From Vigna angularis (lineage: Eukaryota; Streptophyta; Magnoliopsida; Fabales; Fabaceae): 64,000 nucleotides of DNA. The notes below the pieces were generated by a model. That model did no database searches and had not been told where the DNA came from. It saw only the letters and a list, made by a program, of their open reading frames with translations. The DNA lies in the NCBI RefSeq assembly GCF_016808095.1, contig NC_068970.1, positions 39,157,630 through 39,221,629 of the forward strand, written 5' to 3'. This document shows, one piece after another, positions 32,740 to 45,619 of this stretch (position 1 is its first letter; every line of letters starts with the position of its first letter). Both the position numbers and the translations under genes were made by a program.

Positions 32740-35700
32740 TTCCTAGTTTCTACACGCTCTCACGAAGAAATCAGACATGCCAAGTACATGTTCATTGAAG
32801 AAAACAAGTTAAAAAGGAAAAATAAGCCCAACGTCCCAATAGGAGAAAAAATAGGAAAGACCACACTGAATAAGCTTTAAGCTGGTATACACACTACAAT
32901 CCTTGAATGCTAGTAGGGCCATTATAATCTAAAAAGCATGCAACTTAGAACTCATCCAGCTCCTTGAGCCTTGACAGCCTTTTCCCGAGGATGACACCAC
33001 AAAAATATCTACCTACCACCAAAGAGTAGGACACAATATAGAGGGTCAATCCACATAAAAGCTTGGCTATAGGATCAATCGACCTGCAAACTATATAAGT
33101 TGGCCAAGACTCGACCAAGATATAAGACACATGTATGCCAAATCAAACTCCCGAGATTAGAGGGCTTATGTTCTTATTGGGTTCTATAGACGTACTAAAG
33201 AGCCCAATAAGGCCCATTAAGTCTCTTCACTATTGAGCATTCCAAACCAATGTTTATTGGAAAAATATCCACATATCATAATAATATAAGTAGTTTGATA
33301 TTGCGGTTATTATTTATAACAAGAGGTATCATTATGTTATCATGAACTATACTATTATTATATACTTGAGGTAAATATTATTCTGATAGAAATATAGAAA
33401 TCCTATAAATATAACTAGTATATCCCAATAAATCTTTATTTTATACACTTTATAGTCATTTATATTCACTATATTCACAAAGATCAAAAACTTTAAGAAT
33501 TTCATTCTCACTAGCAAAGACATTCAAAGCCAGTTAGAATCAAGTCACCTCGCTGAAGATCCCATAAGATTAGTTTTATTATTTATGTTATCATTACTTT
33601 TTTAATTAATGTAAAACGGATCATATTAATGTAATTTCGTTACTTTTTTTTCTAAATACTCTAACAATATATTTAAATATCTAATAATTTCATTTTGTAA
33701 TACTTTATTAAAGTAAATATATTAATATAATATTTCTTATTTTAATAATTAAAAATAATATTTATATATATATATATATATATATTTAAAATAAAATTTC
33801 CAACTACGTTGTTTATTTTATTTATGTAACGTTTTTAAGTTTTTTACCAAAACTATTTTTTCATTTATATAGTAAAGAGTCGAATTGTAACTAATATTGA
33901 ATAATGTTTAAAAGAATGCTTTACATTTTTAACAATTTTATTCTTTCTAATGCATTTTAAAATATTAAATATTTTCCGTTTTAGCTTTAATAATCAGTAA
34001 TTAACAGTAATTGTTTTTGCTTTATTTATCTGTTTTTATTATATTTTTTAATAATAGTTTATATTAAAAAGGATATATATATATATATCATTATTAATAA
34101 TTACGATTTGTATTCAAATTTAATTTATGTTGTAAATACTTTTATTTTATTATTATTTTCTATACTTTTAATATTTAAAAACTTAAAAATAAAACCATAA
34201 TACAATTTTTGATTATTTGTTAAATTTTTTATTAATTATTGTTCGTATTCAATCCAATAAACATATTAAAAAGATGGTCCAATACGAACTCATTAAGCTT
34301 ATTTGTTATGAAGTCATCTAAACTTAAGTTCATTTTTTGACAATATTAACGTAATGTCGACAATTTTATATTATGGTTATTATTTATCATAATGTTCTTA
34401 TTAACTATCATGTTATTATCTATTTGAGGTAATTATTATTGCAATAGGAATATAGGTATGCGACCACATGATCCTATAAATACAAATAATTTTTCTCAAG
34501 AAATACTTCTTTCATAATTATTCATACTCAAATATTTATAAAGATTTTAAACTCTCTTACTAACTTAAATGTTGGAAATTTTTTTTACAGATGAATCTCC
34601 TCTCTTAATAATAAGAAATCTCATTTCGATCAATAAAAACTCTCACAACTACAATTAAGATCTTGTCACCTGTTCGTAAATTTGCATTCAAAATTATGAT
34701 AAGATCTATTATTAATTTGGCTTATGCTTTATTCATCTTTTTGTAATAAAAAGAAAATCAAACAAAAACTTCAGTCCTCAAAAATGGAATTCAGATTAGT
34801 TTGTGTATGGCTAAAATGACTAAGGCTAACTATAATAAAACCGAATTCTGAACATAAATGGTGAAAGAAAAGGTGTAGTTAGATAAATGATGTTGGTAAA
34901 GGTTTATTTGAGTAATTTAAAAAATTTAATTGAAAAATATGGTGAAAGAAATATATACTTTATTAACATTTTGATAGTATTATATATGACATTTAAAAAA
35001 TGGAAAGGGACGGGGTTTTGTGAACAGAGCACAAGTTATAACGCGAGCCCACTTCCTAATTGCGACGTGACTTGTTTAAAGGGAATTGCGAAATTTGGAA
35101 CAAGGTCGACGTGCTATTATGTTGACGCAGATATTGTTCACCTTTAAACGGTATGGTTTCTGACAGCCCTATGAGCTACTTGGCAATGGACCCATGCATT
35201 CAACTCTATTTACCCTTCCTCCCATCCATCTCTCTTTCTCTTTCATTCATCCCCTCTCCTATTCTTCCCATTAATTCCCCTTCCATCACAGATTTTGAAA
35301 CTCCAACAAAAAAAACCCTACTTTTGTACTTCCCTTAATTATTTGTCTCATCTCCAATTACTCCTTCCATTCATTTTATATTTTTCCCCCTTTATATAAT
35401 AAACCAAATACATACAAATTGTCACATTTATTTGTCTCACATTGTCTTTCATCAATAAGAAATTGATAAATGAATTATAATATAGGCTGTTATTTTTTTA
35501 TACTATTTTTAAGAGTTGTATACTTAATTACTTTTGCTGTGTGTTGGTCATATAATCTGTAATAATTACTAAAGAGCATTACCGATGCATAAATCACTCA
35601 CTCACATTACCTGTTAATTAATAATATAAAATAAAATATATAAACAGTAAATTTTTAACTTAAAGTGGCCATCCCAACGAATTATCCTACTTTCTAGAAG

Positions 35701-37330
35701 CCATGCATGTGTTTTGCACTTTTCTTTAATTAGTGTTATAATTAGAAATTGACTTTGTTTAGTTTGGATTTTGTTTTTCAATTGACCAAACACTAAAAAA
35801 GGTGCTGTCTTTCATTGTAAGACATTTTCATTTTTAGAATAACAACCTTTTGCACATTCTTGTGTGACAAATGGAGTGCAACTCTCCTATATGATGTATG
35901 AGATAAAAGATAAATAATTATCAATTAAACCTATTAAATAAAAAATTTAATGTCACATAATATTGTGCAATGATAGTATCTTTTTTTTCTTTTTTATGAA
36001 ATTTGAGCAACAATATTTACATCTGTTTCAAGAAAATCGATGTAATAGCTCCACATCACATTGATTATATATACAATTAATATAATATTACATTTATATA
36101 TTACAACACTACGTTTTTTTTTTCTTCATATTGGGTATGCCATAACCGACCTAAAATATCATCGTAATTTTTATATTTCACAAGAGTGGTGGAAAATGAT
36201 AGTATATTTTCTATGTGAAAATATGATGGTGTGACAAAGGACTTGTTGTAGCCCAAAAGAGAAACAAAAGTTCTTTCACTTATGGCATCCTTTCCTAGTT
36301 GCGATCTAAAGAAAATTTCAAAACAAAAAACAAGCCGTAGATGTATTGGCAGTTGAAAGATAAATGTAAGAATTAATACCGCTTGTACTAACTTTGTCAC
36401 ATTCCTTGTTTGCACCAAAGACGCAAAGTTGTACAACCTCTATTCGTGTTCGTGCGTCGTGATTTTTCCATTAAAAATACGTATAGTACATTCATTTTCA
36501 CGTAACATATTTTCAGTAAGTTAGAAGATAAAAGAAACATTGTTCTATATGCAATTCATAGAGAAAGTACGATTATTGTGCAAATTTGATGAAGTATAAA
36601 CAAAAACTGAGTTTGCTCTGGTTTGTGTTGAGATTTGACATTAAGAATCACACGCAGCTCCTTCTATTCCATATATGAAGGACAAAGTATTATAAAGTCT
36701 TTGACAATGGTTAGATTGGCACATTAAAGCCGCACCATGTGCCCCACTATGATTCATGACTACATGAGTTTGAATTCACACAGTTTTAGGACAGTTTTCT
36801 GTACACTATTCCCTAAATTTTAAACGATCAAAGTTTGGTACAATGTGTAAGAGTAATTAATGAGGTAATATTTTTTAAGCAATTCAAGGTTGTTAAAAAA
36901 TATTATGATTTATTTTGGTTTGTTTGTCTTAAGTTAGAATTAAGGCAAATCGATTAATCATAAAGTTATTAATTGATTTAGTTATAACATTTTAGGTAAT
37001 TTGAAATAAATGAATTTGATTAATATTGGTTTTATATGATTTGAATAGTTTAATATAAAAAGTTAAACTACCATACATCTTTTGTTATTTCAATTTTATT
37101 TTTTTAGATCAACATTTTGTTTATTCTATAGTATAAAATCCTCAATCTTCAATTCATCTTTTTTTATCTCTGTTTAAAAAATAACTTTTTCCTACTTTCT
37201 CTTTAATTTCTTTTTTCCTAGCATTATCTTTTTCATAATATGATGATACCTTGCACTAGTTTAGGAGTATGTAAAGGTGTTTTGGACATCTTTTTAGTAT
37301 ATTATAATGAGAAGTTATATGTTTGTTACA
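32740..37330. other. AT-rich intergenic DNA with degenerate direct repeats
   Basis: There is no convincing gene. Two diverged direct repeats lie at about 33245-33580 and 34250-34680; they share TATTAT-TATACTTGAGGTAA-TATTATT, ATAGAAAT-CTATAAATA and an AAATACTT/AATCTTT segment in the same order, and could be LTRs of a small, decayed element. A 111-codon open frame on the minus strand at 36436-36101 is the longest here. I do not recognise it and would not call it a gene. Confidence 0.4.
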
Positions 37331-37331
37331 A

Positions 37332-37615
37332 GTGGAGTGTAGCTTAGATGGTATAGCACTTTGTTTTGGGTTGGTGGTCATGTGTTCGATTCCTATGTAT
37401 GTCTAATGTGTATTATTTATTTTGTTTATTATTATATGTGATTGACGTGTTGAATGAGTTTAAGAGAACTGTTATGACAAACAATGATGGTTTAGTAGAT
37501 ATGGTTGTTGATTGCATAGGGGGAAAGGGTTGGTTTTGAACCCTGGGTGAGGTAGGTGTGCATTGTAAATTTCTTTATATTATTTGTTGTCATGTTTTTT
37601 TTTTTCTATCTCTGT
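37332..37615 (+). mobile_element. tRNA-derived SINE candidate
   Basis: A box A-like TAGCTTAGATGG (37339-37350) and a box B-like GTGTTCGATTCC (37381-37392) are 42 bp apart, as in tRNA genes and SINE heads. The anticodon arm region does not fold into a proper tRNA, so a real tRNA is unlikely. It is followed by a non-tRNA body and a T-run near 37600. I see no clear target duplication. Confidence 0.4.
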
Positions 37616-37890
37616 TTTATTTTATTTTGTTCTCTAACCAAGTTCCTTGCACCTAGATAGGCTGTGAGCTAGTTAAATATAGTAATAAAGGGAGTGTATT
37701 CTGACGTGCAACCAAATGTGCTTAATCACACAATAATATGTTAATTAAGGTAACCCAAAAGTTGAAATATTAGACATGCAAATAGATTATGGTCAAATTT
37801 TCATTTTAAGAATGGAGAATCATAAAAGGTAGGAAATAATCTAATGCATTCATTAATAATCATTTCTTGGATGTTGCATAGTCTATACTG

Positions 37891-37966
37891 CATAATTTCC
37901 TTTGGTCATGTTCTTTATGCATCAAAACCATAATTTCCTTTGGTCGTGTTCTTTATGCATCAAAAC
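37891..37966 (+). repeat. Two tandem copies of a 38-bp unit
   Basis: Copies begin CATAATTTCCTTTGGTC at 37891 and 37929 and differ at one base (CATG/CGTG). The flanks from 37620 to 38290 are otherwise AT-rich DNA without a gene signal. Confidence 0.9.
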
Positions 37967-38303
37967 CATGTTCTTTTTCATTGAAATGTATCGTATTATT
38001 TTCACTGACTTGACAAAGATACTTTTATGCATTAAAATCATGATTCTCTGTGTTGTACTGTGTTGTTTTTCCCATAAAGTTATATCATATGAATTTTTTG
38101 TACATTATAGGCGGTATAAAAGATGAGGTTTGAGTGTTGTACCTTTCATCTATGAGAAGCGGTAGAAAAGGAATGATGTTTCACTTGTAGGTTTTTGACT
38201 CGTACTAAGTATAGTGCTCGATGTATGGCTGGATCAAAGTTTTTACTCGTAAGTCCTTGAGGAGTAGGGGAAATAGGTTCAATGCTGCGGTGGAGGATGA
38301 CTC

Positions 38304-38700
38304 AAACTGTAACGCCCCTTTCAAGAAATCACAAGTGATTTAGAAAATATACATTTAGTTTCTAGAAATATAACCTCTGATGTCATCAAAGAAGTTTTAT
38401 TTCAAATTAATATAAGTATTGATTGAAATTTAGTGATTACAAATCTTGAATAACATTATCCAAATATAGTTTAAAATAAATGTTCCAAGGACTTTCCCCT
38501 TACATCTTTCCATTTTATTCATGTCTTGCTTCATCTGTAATGACAGGAGTTATATTATCATCACACAAACACAAACAAGCAAGGGTGAGCTAACCATTGG
38601 ATAACATAACATAGATGTAATATAACCATACTCACCCATACTACCCAAATATCCATTAAAATTCATGAAAAACATGCCACATACTCACCTATACTGCTTA
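38304..38700 (+). repeat. Gypsy LTR fragment related to 54184-54520
   Basis: Both regions start with TAAC-CCC followed by A-rich sequence. Both contain CACACAAACA-AAACAA and the GGGTGAGCTAAC segment at corresponding places. There is no coding content. Confidence 0.45.
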
Positions 38701-39159
38701 ACGTTTATTAACGTTTAAAATATTTAATGCGTGTAGGAAAAAGTACTTCAATACTTGTATACTTTGTCTCTTGATATTTGTGCAAATCAATAAAGCAAAA
38801 CAATATCATCAGAATCACGACACCCAAGAAAAAGATGTTGTGAGAGAAGAAGAACATTCTGAAAATGTTTCTATAAAGCCATTTGCTATATCACATTGTG
38901 CAAGTTCAAATTTTGCTTAAAGCTATAAGAAAAAGTTATGGATCCTACAAAATAGACTAAAGTTAGACTTCACATCGAAAGGCTACCAACTTTTCAAAAG
39001 TCAACTTCTTGGTCCAACGGTCATCTTTCAAGCGAATCTATATATAGAAGAAAGCTTGAAGAGAAGATGTTGTTGATGAAAAAAATGCACAATAACATAA
39101 GAATAGTAGCAAGAAGAAAAGAGAGAAAAACTTAAAGTGTTCTTATATTGTTTGACACT

Positions 39160-39383
39160 TGTTAGGATATTTATCCTATTTTATCATCATTATATTGTGT
39201 CAAGGGTTACCCTATTTATCATGATTATATTGTGTCAAGGGTTACCCTATTTATCATGATTATATTGTGTCTAGGGTTACCTTATTATCATGTACTTTTG
39301 TATCAATTTATTCTTATAAATAGAAGATTGTGAGAGGGATCAATTAAGCCCTCTAGAATTATTTTACAGTTTAATTCTCAAGT
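39160..39383 (+). repeat. 5' LTR of the young copia element, with internal triplication
   Basis: It differs from the 3' LTR (43747-43971) at about one substitution and one 1-bp indel, both in the GTTACC(C/T)TATT(T)ATCATG stretch near 39280. Inside each LTR a ~35-bp unit (ATTATATTGTGTC-AGGGTTACC...) occurs three times in tandem (from about 39187). TATAAATAG near 39316 is a likely TATA box. Confidence 0.92.
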
Positions 39384-39633
39384 TGGTATCAGAGTGGGTC
39401 GATCCCGCTCTGATTTTTGTCTCGTAATATCTGTCTGGCGCCACAGTCTGTCGTCGCCCGCCACCGTCTGCCGCTGCCCGCTGCCGGCCACTGTCCGACG
39501 CCGGCCACCGTCGTCCGTCGCCGACCACTGTTCGTCATCGCTGGCCACTGTCGTCCATCGTTGTCACAGTTCCATTCGTCTAAACCCTTAAGGTTTTCTT
39601 GTTCCTCGCTGGTACTATTCGTCTTCTTCAGAC

Positions 39634-42600
39634 ATGGCGTCTGACAGTACTCTTTCTTTCTCCGGAAGTCCATCAATTACCTCTAAGAAGCTAAATGGAA
39701 AAAGTTATCTATCATGGTCTGCTGCCGTTGAAATGTGGTTCCTTGGCCAAGGGCATTATGACCACCTTGAGTGAGATGGAAGCCATGTGCCTACTGAAAA
39801 ATTTGATCAGTGGAAACAAGCATATTTCCAGTTGTGTGTCCTGTTATGGCAATCAGTGGAACCCAAACTTCTTGTATCTTGAGGGCTTTCAAAACTTGTC
39901 ACTCCTTTTGGAAGAAAGCCCAAAGCATTTATGCCAACGATATTCAACGTCTCTATGACACTACGAACAAGCTTGCATCTCTTAAAATGGAAAACCATGA
40001 TATGGTGTCCTTCATGGCTGAAGCCCAATCTACTGTCGAAGAACTCAGGATGTTTTTGGAAGTGGACCCATTAGAGGATATAAAAAAGAAACTAGACAAA
40101 TTTTACATGGTGTTGATCCTTCGTGCCCTACATCCCGATTTTGATCATCTTAGAGATCAACTTCTAACTAGTCATGAAGTCTCCTCTATGGAAACATTGA
40201 CCACTCGCCTTCTGCGTGTCCCGGTACCTGAAACTCAAGAAGCGCATGAACTAGTGGAACAATCTATATGGTTGTCACACGAGGAAGAGGAGGACGTGAC
40301 ACTAGAGGAGGAGGACGAGGAGGTCGGGGACGTCCTCAATGCACATACTGTAAAAGGATGGGTCATACTCAAGAGAATTGCTACTTCTTACATGGTTTCC
40401 CTTCCAAAACCGCCAATATTTCGAAGACTGAAACTTCCACTTCGAAGACTGAAACTTCCACTTCTATGTTTTCTGAGGATGAATATCAAGAGTATTTAAG
40501 GTTAAAGTCTAACAGTTTGGCACAACCATCTCAATCTTCCAGTATATCAACAACCTGTGTTTCTCAATCTATGGAAGGTCAAAATTCATGGGTAATTGAC
40601 TTAGGTGCTTCTGATCACATTTCTGGTAATACCTCTTTGTTCTCATCTATTTCGTTTCGAGAAAAATATCATTTCATAACCCTTTAAAATGGATCTAAAA
40701 CTTCCTCCAAAGGATTCGATCATGTTTCTTTGTCTCCCTCCCTCAATCTCAACTCAGTCTTTTTTGTCCCTAGTTGTCCTTTTAATTTAATTTTCCTAAG
40801 CTAGTTGACCAAAATGTTAAATTGTTCAATAACCTTTGATCATAAATCTTTTGTTATACAGAAGCGTGGTTTGGGGAGACAGATTGGAGAAAGATATGAA
40901 GCTGGCGGATTATACCATTATGGATATCGTCCAAGGGTGTCCTGTGTTGTTGCTCCTAATCCTAAAGGGCTACATGATCGACTTGGCCATCCTCATTTGT
41001 CCAAATTAAAAAAGATTTTTCCTGAACTGAGTGGTCTCCAAACCTTAGAATGTGAGTCATGTCAATTAGGAAAACATGTTAGATCTTCCGTTCCTAAAAT
41101 GTCTCAATCAATATGTAATTCTAGTTTTTCCATCATCCATTCTGATATATGGGGTCCTAGTCGTATCTCCTCCTTTAGTTTAGATATTTTGTTACCTTTA
41201 TTGATGAATATTCAAGATGTACTTGGGTTTATCTTATGAAAATTCATTCTGAATTGTTAGCTATCTTTACATCCTTTTTGAATGAAATGAAGAATCAATT
41301 TGGTCAAGTAATCAAAATATTAAGAAGTGATAATGTAAAAGAGTATTTCTCATCCTCCTTTTCTGCCATCTTGAGTTCCCATGGTATCTTACATCAGTCT
41401 ACTTGTCCTCATACACCGCAGTAAAATGGTATAGTAGAACGCAAAAATAGATACTTGGTTGAAACTGCTCGTACCCTTTTGCTTGGTGTCCATATTCCTG
41501 TCCATCACTAGGGGGATGCCATCTTAACTGCATGTTATCTTATTAATAGGATGCCCTCCTCCTCTCTTGATAATAAAGTTCCTTTCTCCATTTTGTTTCC
41601 TAATGTTCCTCTCTTTCATACATCTCCCCAAGTGTTTGGCTGTGTATGTTTTGTTCATGACATGTCTCCAGGTCTAGACAAACTCTTCGTCGCGCTCTCA
41701 AATGTGTCTTCTTAGGCTATTCTCGACTTCAAAAAGGATATCGATGTTACTCTCCTGAAACTAAGAAGTATTATATGTTGGCCAATGTCACATTCTTTGA
41801 ACAGACTCCTTACTTCTCTCCATCTGTTTAGGATGTTTCAATCCTCCAGCAGGTCCTTCCTATTCCAATGGCTGAGTCAAATAGCTCCACTGTCTCTGTC
41901 ATTCAAAGTCTTGATCACAGTCCTTCTACACCCGTTTCTCCACATACTAAGATCATCCCACACAGGGCCCCAATGGATAATCCACCTCCCCAAGACAATG
42001 TTAAATCTCCTACTTTAGATTCTTCTCCCTCATCACCTCCTCCCACGCCTCTTGGTGAAAATGATTCAGCATGGCCTATTGCCCTCAGAAAAGGTACTCG
42101 TTCCACTCGAAACCCTCATCCCATTTATAATTTTCTAAGCTATCATCGATTGTCGCCCTCCTATTTTTCTCTTTTAACCTTAGTGTCCTCTATTGTTATA
42201 CCCAAGAATGTGAAAGAAGCACTTAATCATCCTGAATGGCGACAAGCTATGATTGCAGAAATGCAGGCTCTTAACCACAGTAATACTTGGGAGTTGGTGC
42301 CCCTTCCCCCAGGCAAAAAGGCGGTTGGTTGTCGATGGGTGTATGCAGTTAAAGTCGGCCCTGATGGTGAAATTGATCGGCTCAAAGCTCGACTTGTTGC
42401 AAAAGGTTATACTCAGGTTTATGGTCTTGATTATTGTGACACTTTCTCTCTTGTAGCCAAGATGACTATTATTCGCCTCTTCCTTGCCAAGGCAGCCATT
42501 CGTCATTGGCCACTTCATCAATTAGATATCAAGAATGCCTTCCTACATGGTGATCTTGAGGAAGAAGTTTATATGGAGCAACCTCCTGGGTTTATTGCTC

Positions 42601-43739
42601 AGGGGGAGTCTAGTATGGTATGAAAATTGCATCGATCTCTATATGGTCTCAAGCAATCCTTGGGTGCTTGGTTTGGAAAGCTTAGCTCCATTGTTCAAAA
42701 ATTTGGACTAAACCGCAGTGAAGCAGACCATTCAGTTTTTTACTGTCATTCTTCTCTCGGGAAATGTGTTTACTGAATAGTATATGTTGATGATATTGTC
42801 ATTACAGGAAATGATGTTGTTGGAATATCTCAACTAAAAGAGTACTTGTGTAGACATTTTCAAACCAAGGATCTTGGAAGTCTCAAATACTTCTTAGGCA
42901 TTGAAGTAGCGCAATCAAAAGATGGAGTTGTAATCTCCCAAAGGAAGTATGCTCTTGATATATTACAAGAAACAGGCATGATTGATTGTAGACCGGTAAA
43001 CAGTCCCATGGACCCAAACCAGAAATTAAGGACAGAAGAAGGTGAATTATTCTCTGATCTAGAGATGTATAGGAGGCTGGTTGGAAAACTGATTTATCTC
43101 ACTATTATAAGGCCAGATCTATCCTTTGCAGTTGAAGTGGTTAGTCAGTTCATGCAGGCTCCATGTGTTGACCAGTTGAATGTTCTCATTCGCATTCTAA
43201 GGTATGTAAAGAAGGCTCCCGGGCAAGGATTGTTATATAAAGATAAAGGAAACATTCAGGTCTCTGGGTATTGTGATGTAGATTGGGCAGGTTCACCTAT
43301 TGATAGACGGTCTACTACAGGATATTGTGTTTTTCTGGGAGGAAACATTATTTCATGGAAATGTAAGAAACAAAATGTAGTAGCTCAATCAACCACGGAA
43401 GCCGAGTATAGGGAAATGGCATCACTAACATGTGAACTCATATGGGTGACACAATTCCTTCAAGAGGTTAAATTTTGTGACATCCATACTATGAAGATGT
43501 ATTGCGACAATCAAGCTGCTTTCCATATTGCATCAAATCCAGTGTTTCACGAGAGGACTAAACATATAGAAATTGATTATCATTTTGTTCGTGAAAAGTT
43601 GTTGACGAAAGAAATATGTACTGAGTTTATTGGGTCAAACGATCAACTTGCAGATGTATTGACCAAGTCATTAAGGGGTCCTCAGATTGAGTTTATTTGT
43701 TCCAAGCTTGGTACATACAATTTGTATGCTCCAGCTTGA
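39634..43739 (+). pseudogene. Copia gag-pol polyprotein, broken
   Basis: The start ATG is 39634 (MASDSTLSFSG). Gag meets TGA near 39769 and changes frame, then continues to a zinc knuckle CTYCKRMGHTQENC (near 40340). Protease reads WVIDLGASDH (near 40595): the active-site DSGA is DLGA. Integrase has its H-H-C-C part (LHDRLGHPH and CESCQLGKH) and pieces around HSDIWGP and RSDNVKEY, with frame changes and stops, for example TAA near 41422. Reverse transcriptase and RNase H share one frame from 41868 to 43739, with only two in-frame TGA codons (42621-42623 and near 42774). They include [41 protein letters not shown] and YCDNQAAFHIA. Protein from this copy cannot drive transposition. Confidence 0.9.
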
Positions 43740-43746
43740 GGGGGAG

Positions 43747-43971
43747 TGTTAGGATATTTATCCTATTTTATCATCATTATATTGTGTCAAGGGTTACCCT
43801 ATTTATCATGATTATATTGTGTCAAGGGTTACCCTATTTATCATGATTATATTGTGTCTAGGGTTACCCTATTTATCATGTACTTTTGTATCAATTTATT
43901 CTTATAAATAGAAGATTGTGAGAGGGATCAATTAAGCCCTCTAGAATTATTTTACAGTTTAATTCTCAAGT
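43747..43971 (+). repeat. 3' LTR of the young copia element
   Basis: It begins TGTTAGGATAT and ends TTCTCAAGT. It follows the RNase H stop (43737-43739) and the polypurine tract directly, and precedes target duplication ACACT. Confidence 0.92.
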
Positions 43972-44548
43972 ACACTCTATCTTTTAAGAGAAATTTTTTT
44001 ATAAAGAGATAAACACTTTCAAGTGTTATAGATTGTATTGTATTTGAACACATATCCTCTCGCTGAGAGTCATTCATTTGTACCTACCACAAAACCTATT
44101 TGTGGATTTGTTGTAAGTTCTTAAGAGAACTCAAATACTTGGTTGTTCAGCTTAGGTTGAGTTGAATGTCTAGACAATTGTCTAAGGTTAGATCCTGGAG
44201 AGGCTAAAGTCGGTCTAGTTAGGTTGACTAGGAAACCAAGAGTGGTGCTAATACTCATTGTAACAGGAGTAGTGAGAATACTCGATGAGATCCTAGAGAG
44301 GCAAAACTCGTGTAATCTTGAAAAATATTAGTGGAACGGCTTAAGGATTCTTAAGGGAGAATTGGACGTAGCTTAGGTTAAGTGAACCAGTATAAAAATA
44401 TGTGATTTACTGTTTCTCTATCTAGATCGTTTTCCATTTACTCATAATATTAAAACCTAGTTTTCAATCATCTTAAAACTTACACCTTATATTTACAAAC
44501 TATTAGACGCTGATTAAAGATTTTTAATACACTATTCAGCCCCCTCCT

Positions 44549-45619
44549 CTTGTGATAATCGATTATTTACGAACTTTGGTAATTCTTGCTTTTTGGGGAT
44601 ATTCATTTATCCCAAATGATAATGGATTATTTGCGAATCAAAGTTTTTTTTTATGTTTCCTAGGATAATCGATTATCACTGTATCCCAAGTGATAATCGA
44701 TTATTCAAGTGAACATTCTAAACTAAAAAGGTAGATACAAGACTTTTTAAGATTACATTCAAATGACTAAAGCTATTACAATTTAAATTACAAACCAAAA
44801 ACTTTAACATGAATTCATCCAGACATGTAAAAGGTTCTTCAATTCTTTGAGTACTTCATCATCAGAATCTTTCAAAGCTCTTTGTACCAGCTTATTGGTA
44901 ACAATCTTTCCCTTTTTTATGATGGTAAAAAAATTCTTTTTAAAGGCCTTTTATTAATACCTGCATGATTGTCACTTAGACAAAGCCAAAAACATTAGTG
45001 TAAACTATATGTGACTGTTAAGACAAGATCGTCTAGTAATAATTGTTTTGAAGTTTAACAATAGTGCTTAATGAAATCATCTAGGATAACACACTAAGCG
45101 TTATGCTTGTGTAAACAAATCCTAAACGCATATATACTTTACTCTAAATAGACTTCACATAAATGCTATAGTACACTATCAAGCTAAACGTTATTGACCG
45201 TCTAACGTTTAAATGCATGTACGAATTGTACTTTCTTATTTGTTGTGTTGTTTTCTCTTCATCTGTGCAGACCTACAAAGTACAAAGCTTTATTCAAAAG
45301 TTATGCATTTGTTCAGAAGAATGTTAAGAGATAGGAAGACATTTTGGGAATGTTTTCTGAATGCCTTCTATTTGACGTATCAGTACAAGTAGCACTTGTC
45401 TCTCAAAAAGCAACATAACATCTGACCTCGTACCTAAAGGCTACACATCTACGTGAAAGTCAATGCTGTAAGTAATGTATGAATAAAAGACAACAATAAT
45501 TATATCAAGAAGAATCACTTTGCTCTATCAATTTTCTCTTACAGTTGCATCGTCTATTCTAATATAAGAAAATTATTATCTAATTAGCTTCAAGCACCTA
45601 TTTATTACAATGATTTAGT
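44549..45619 (+). repeat. Retroelement-derived non-coding DNA with TAATCGATTA palindromes
   Basis: Between 44560 and 44710 the word ATAATCGATTAT or a one-base variant occurs about five times. 45013-45560 starts TGTTAAGACAAGATCGTCT, matching 32605-32625, and continues with CGTTTAA-like words, so it looks like another diverged copia LTR. No gene is seen. Confidence 0.45.

Larger units (their letters stand above)
39160..43971 (+). mobile_element. Full-length, recently inserted Ty1/copia element (inactive)
   Basis: The LTRs (39160-39383 and 43747-43971) are almost identical and are flanked by perfect 5-bp duplications ACACT (39155-39159 and 43972-43976). The primer site TGGTATCAGAG (39384-39394, initiator Met tRNA type) follows the 5' LTR directly. 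A polypurine tract GAGGGGGAG precedes the 3' LTR. The order gag, protease, integrase, reverse transcriptase, RNase H is that of copia. Several stops and frameshifts break the polyprotein (see the next entry). The 4812-bp length is normal for a small copia. Confidence 0.95.
38701..44548 (+). repeat. Old copia LTR split by the young copia element
   Basis: Left part 38701-39159, right part 43972-44548. The right part carries the family features seen at 60320-61539: AAGAGTGGTGC-AATACTC units, a TGGACGTAGC--AG-T-AAGTGAACCAGTATAAAAATA segment and the end CACTATTCAGCCCCCT. The two halves are joined at the ACACT duplication of the inserted element. It is probably a solo LTR. Confidence 0.55.

Noticed and set aside
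36101..36436. 111-codon minus-strand open frame
   Set aside because: No recognisable domain, low-complexity AT-rich surroundings and no neighbouring exons; kept only as a remark in the spacer entry.
37339..37400. Possible functional tRNA gene
   Set aside because: A and B boxes are present but the acceptor and anticodon stems do not pair, so a SINE remnant is more likely.
39389..39676. Minus-strand frame and GC-rich plus-strand frames in the copia leader
   Set aside because: These are artefacts of the CCGTCGCCG-rich leader between primer site and gag.
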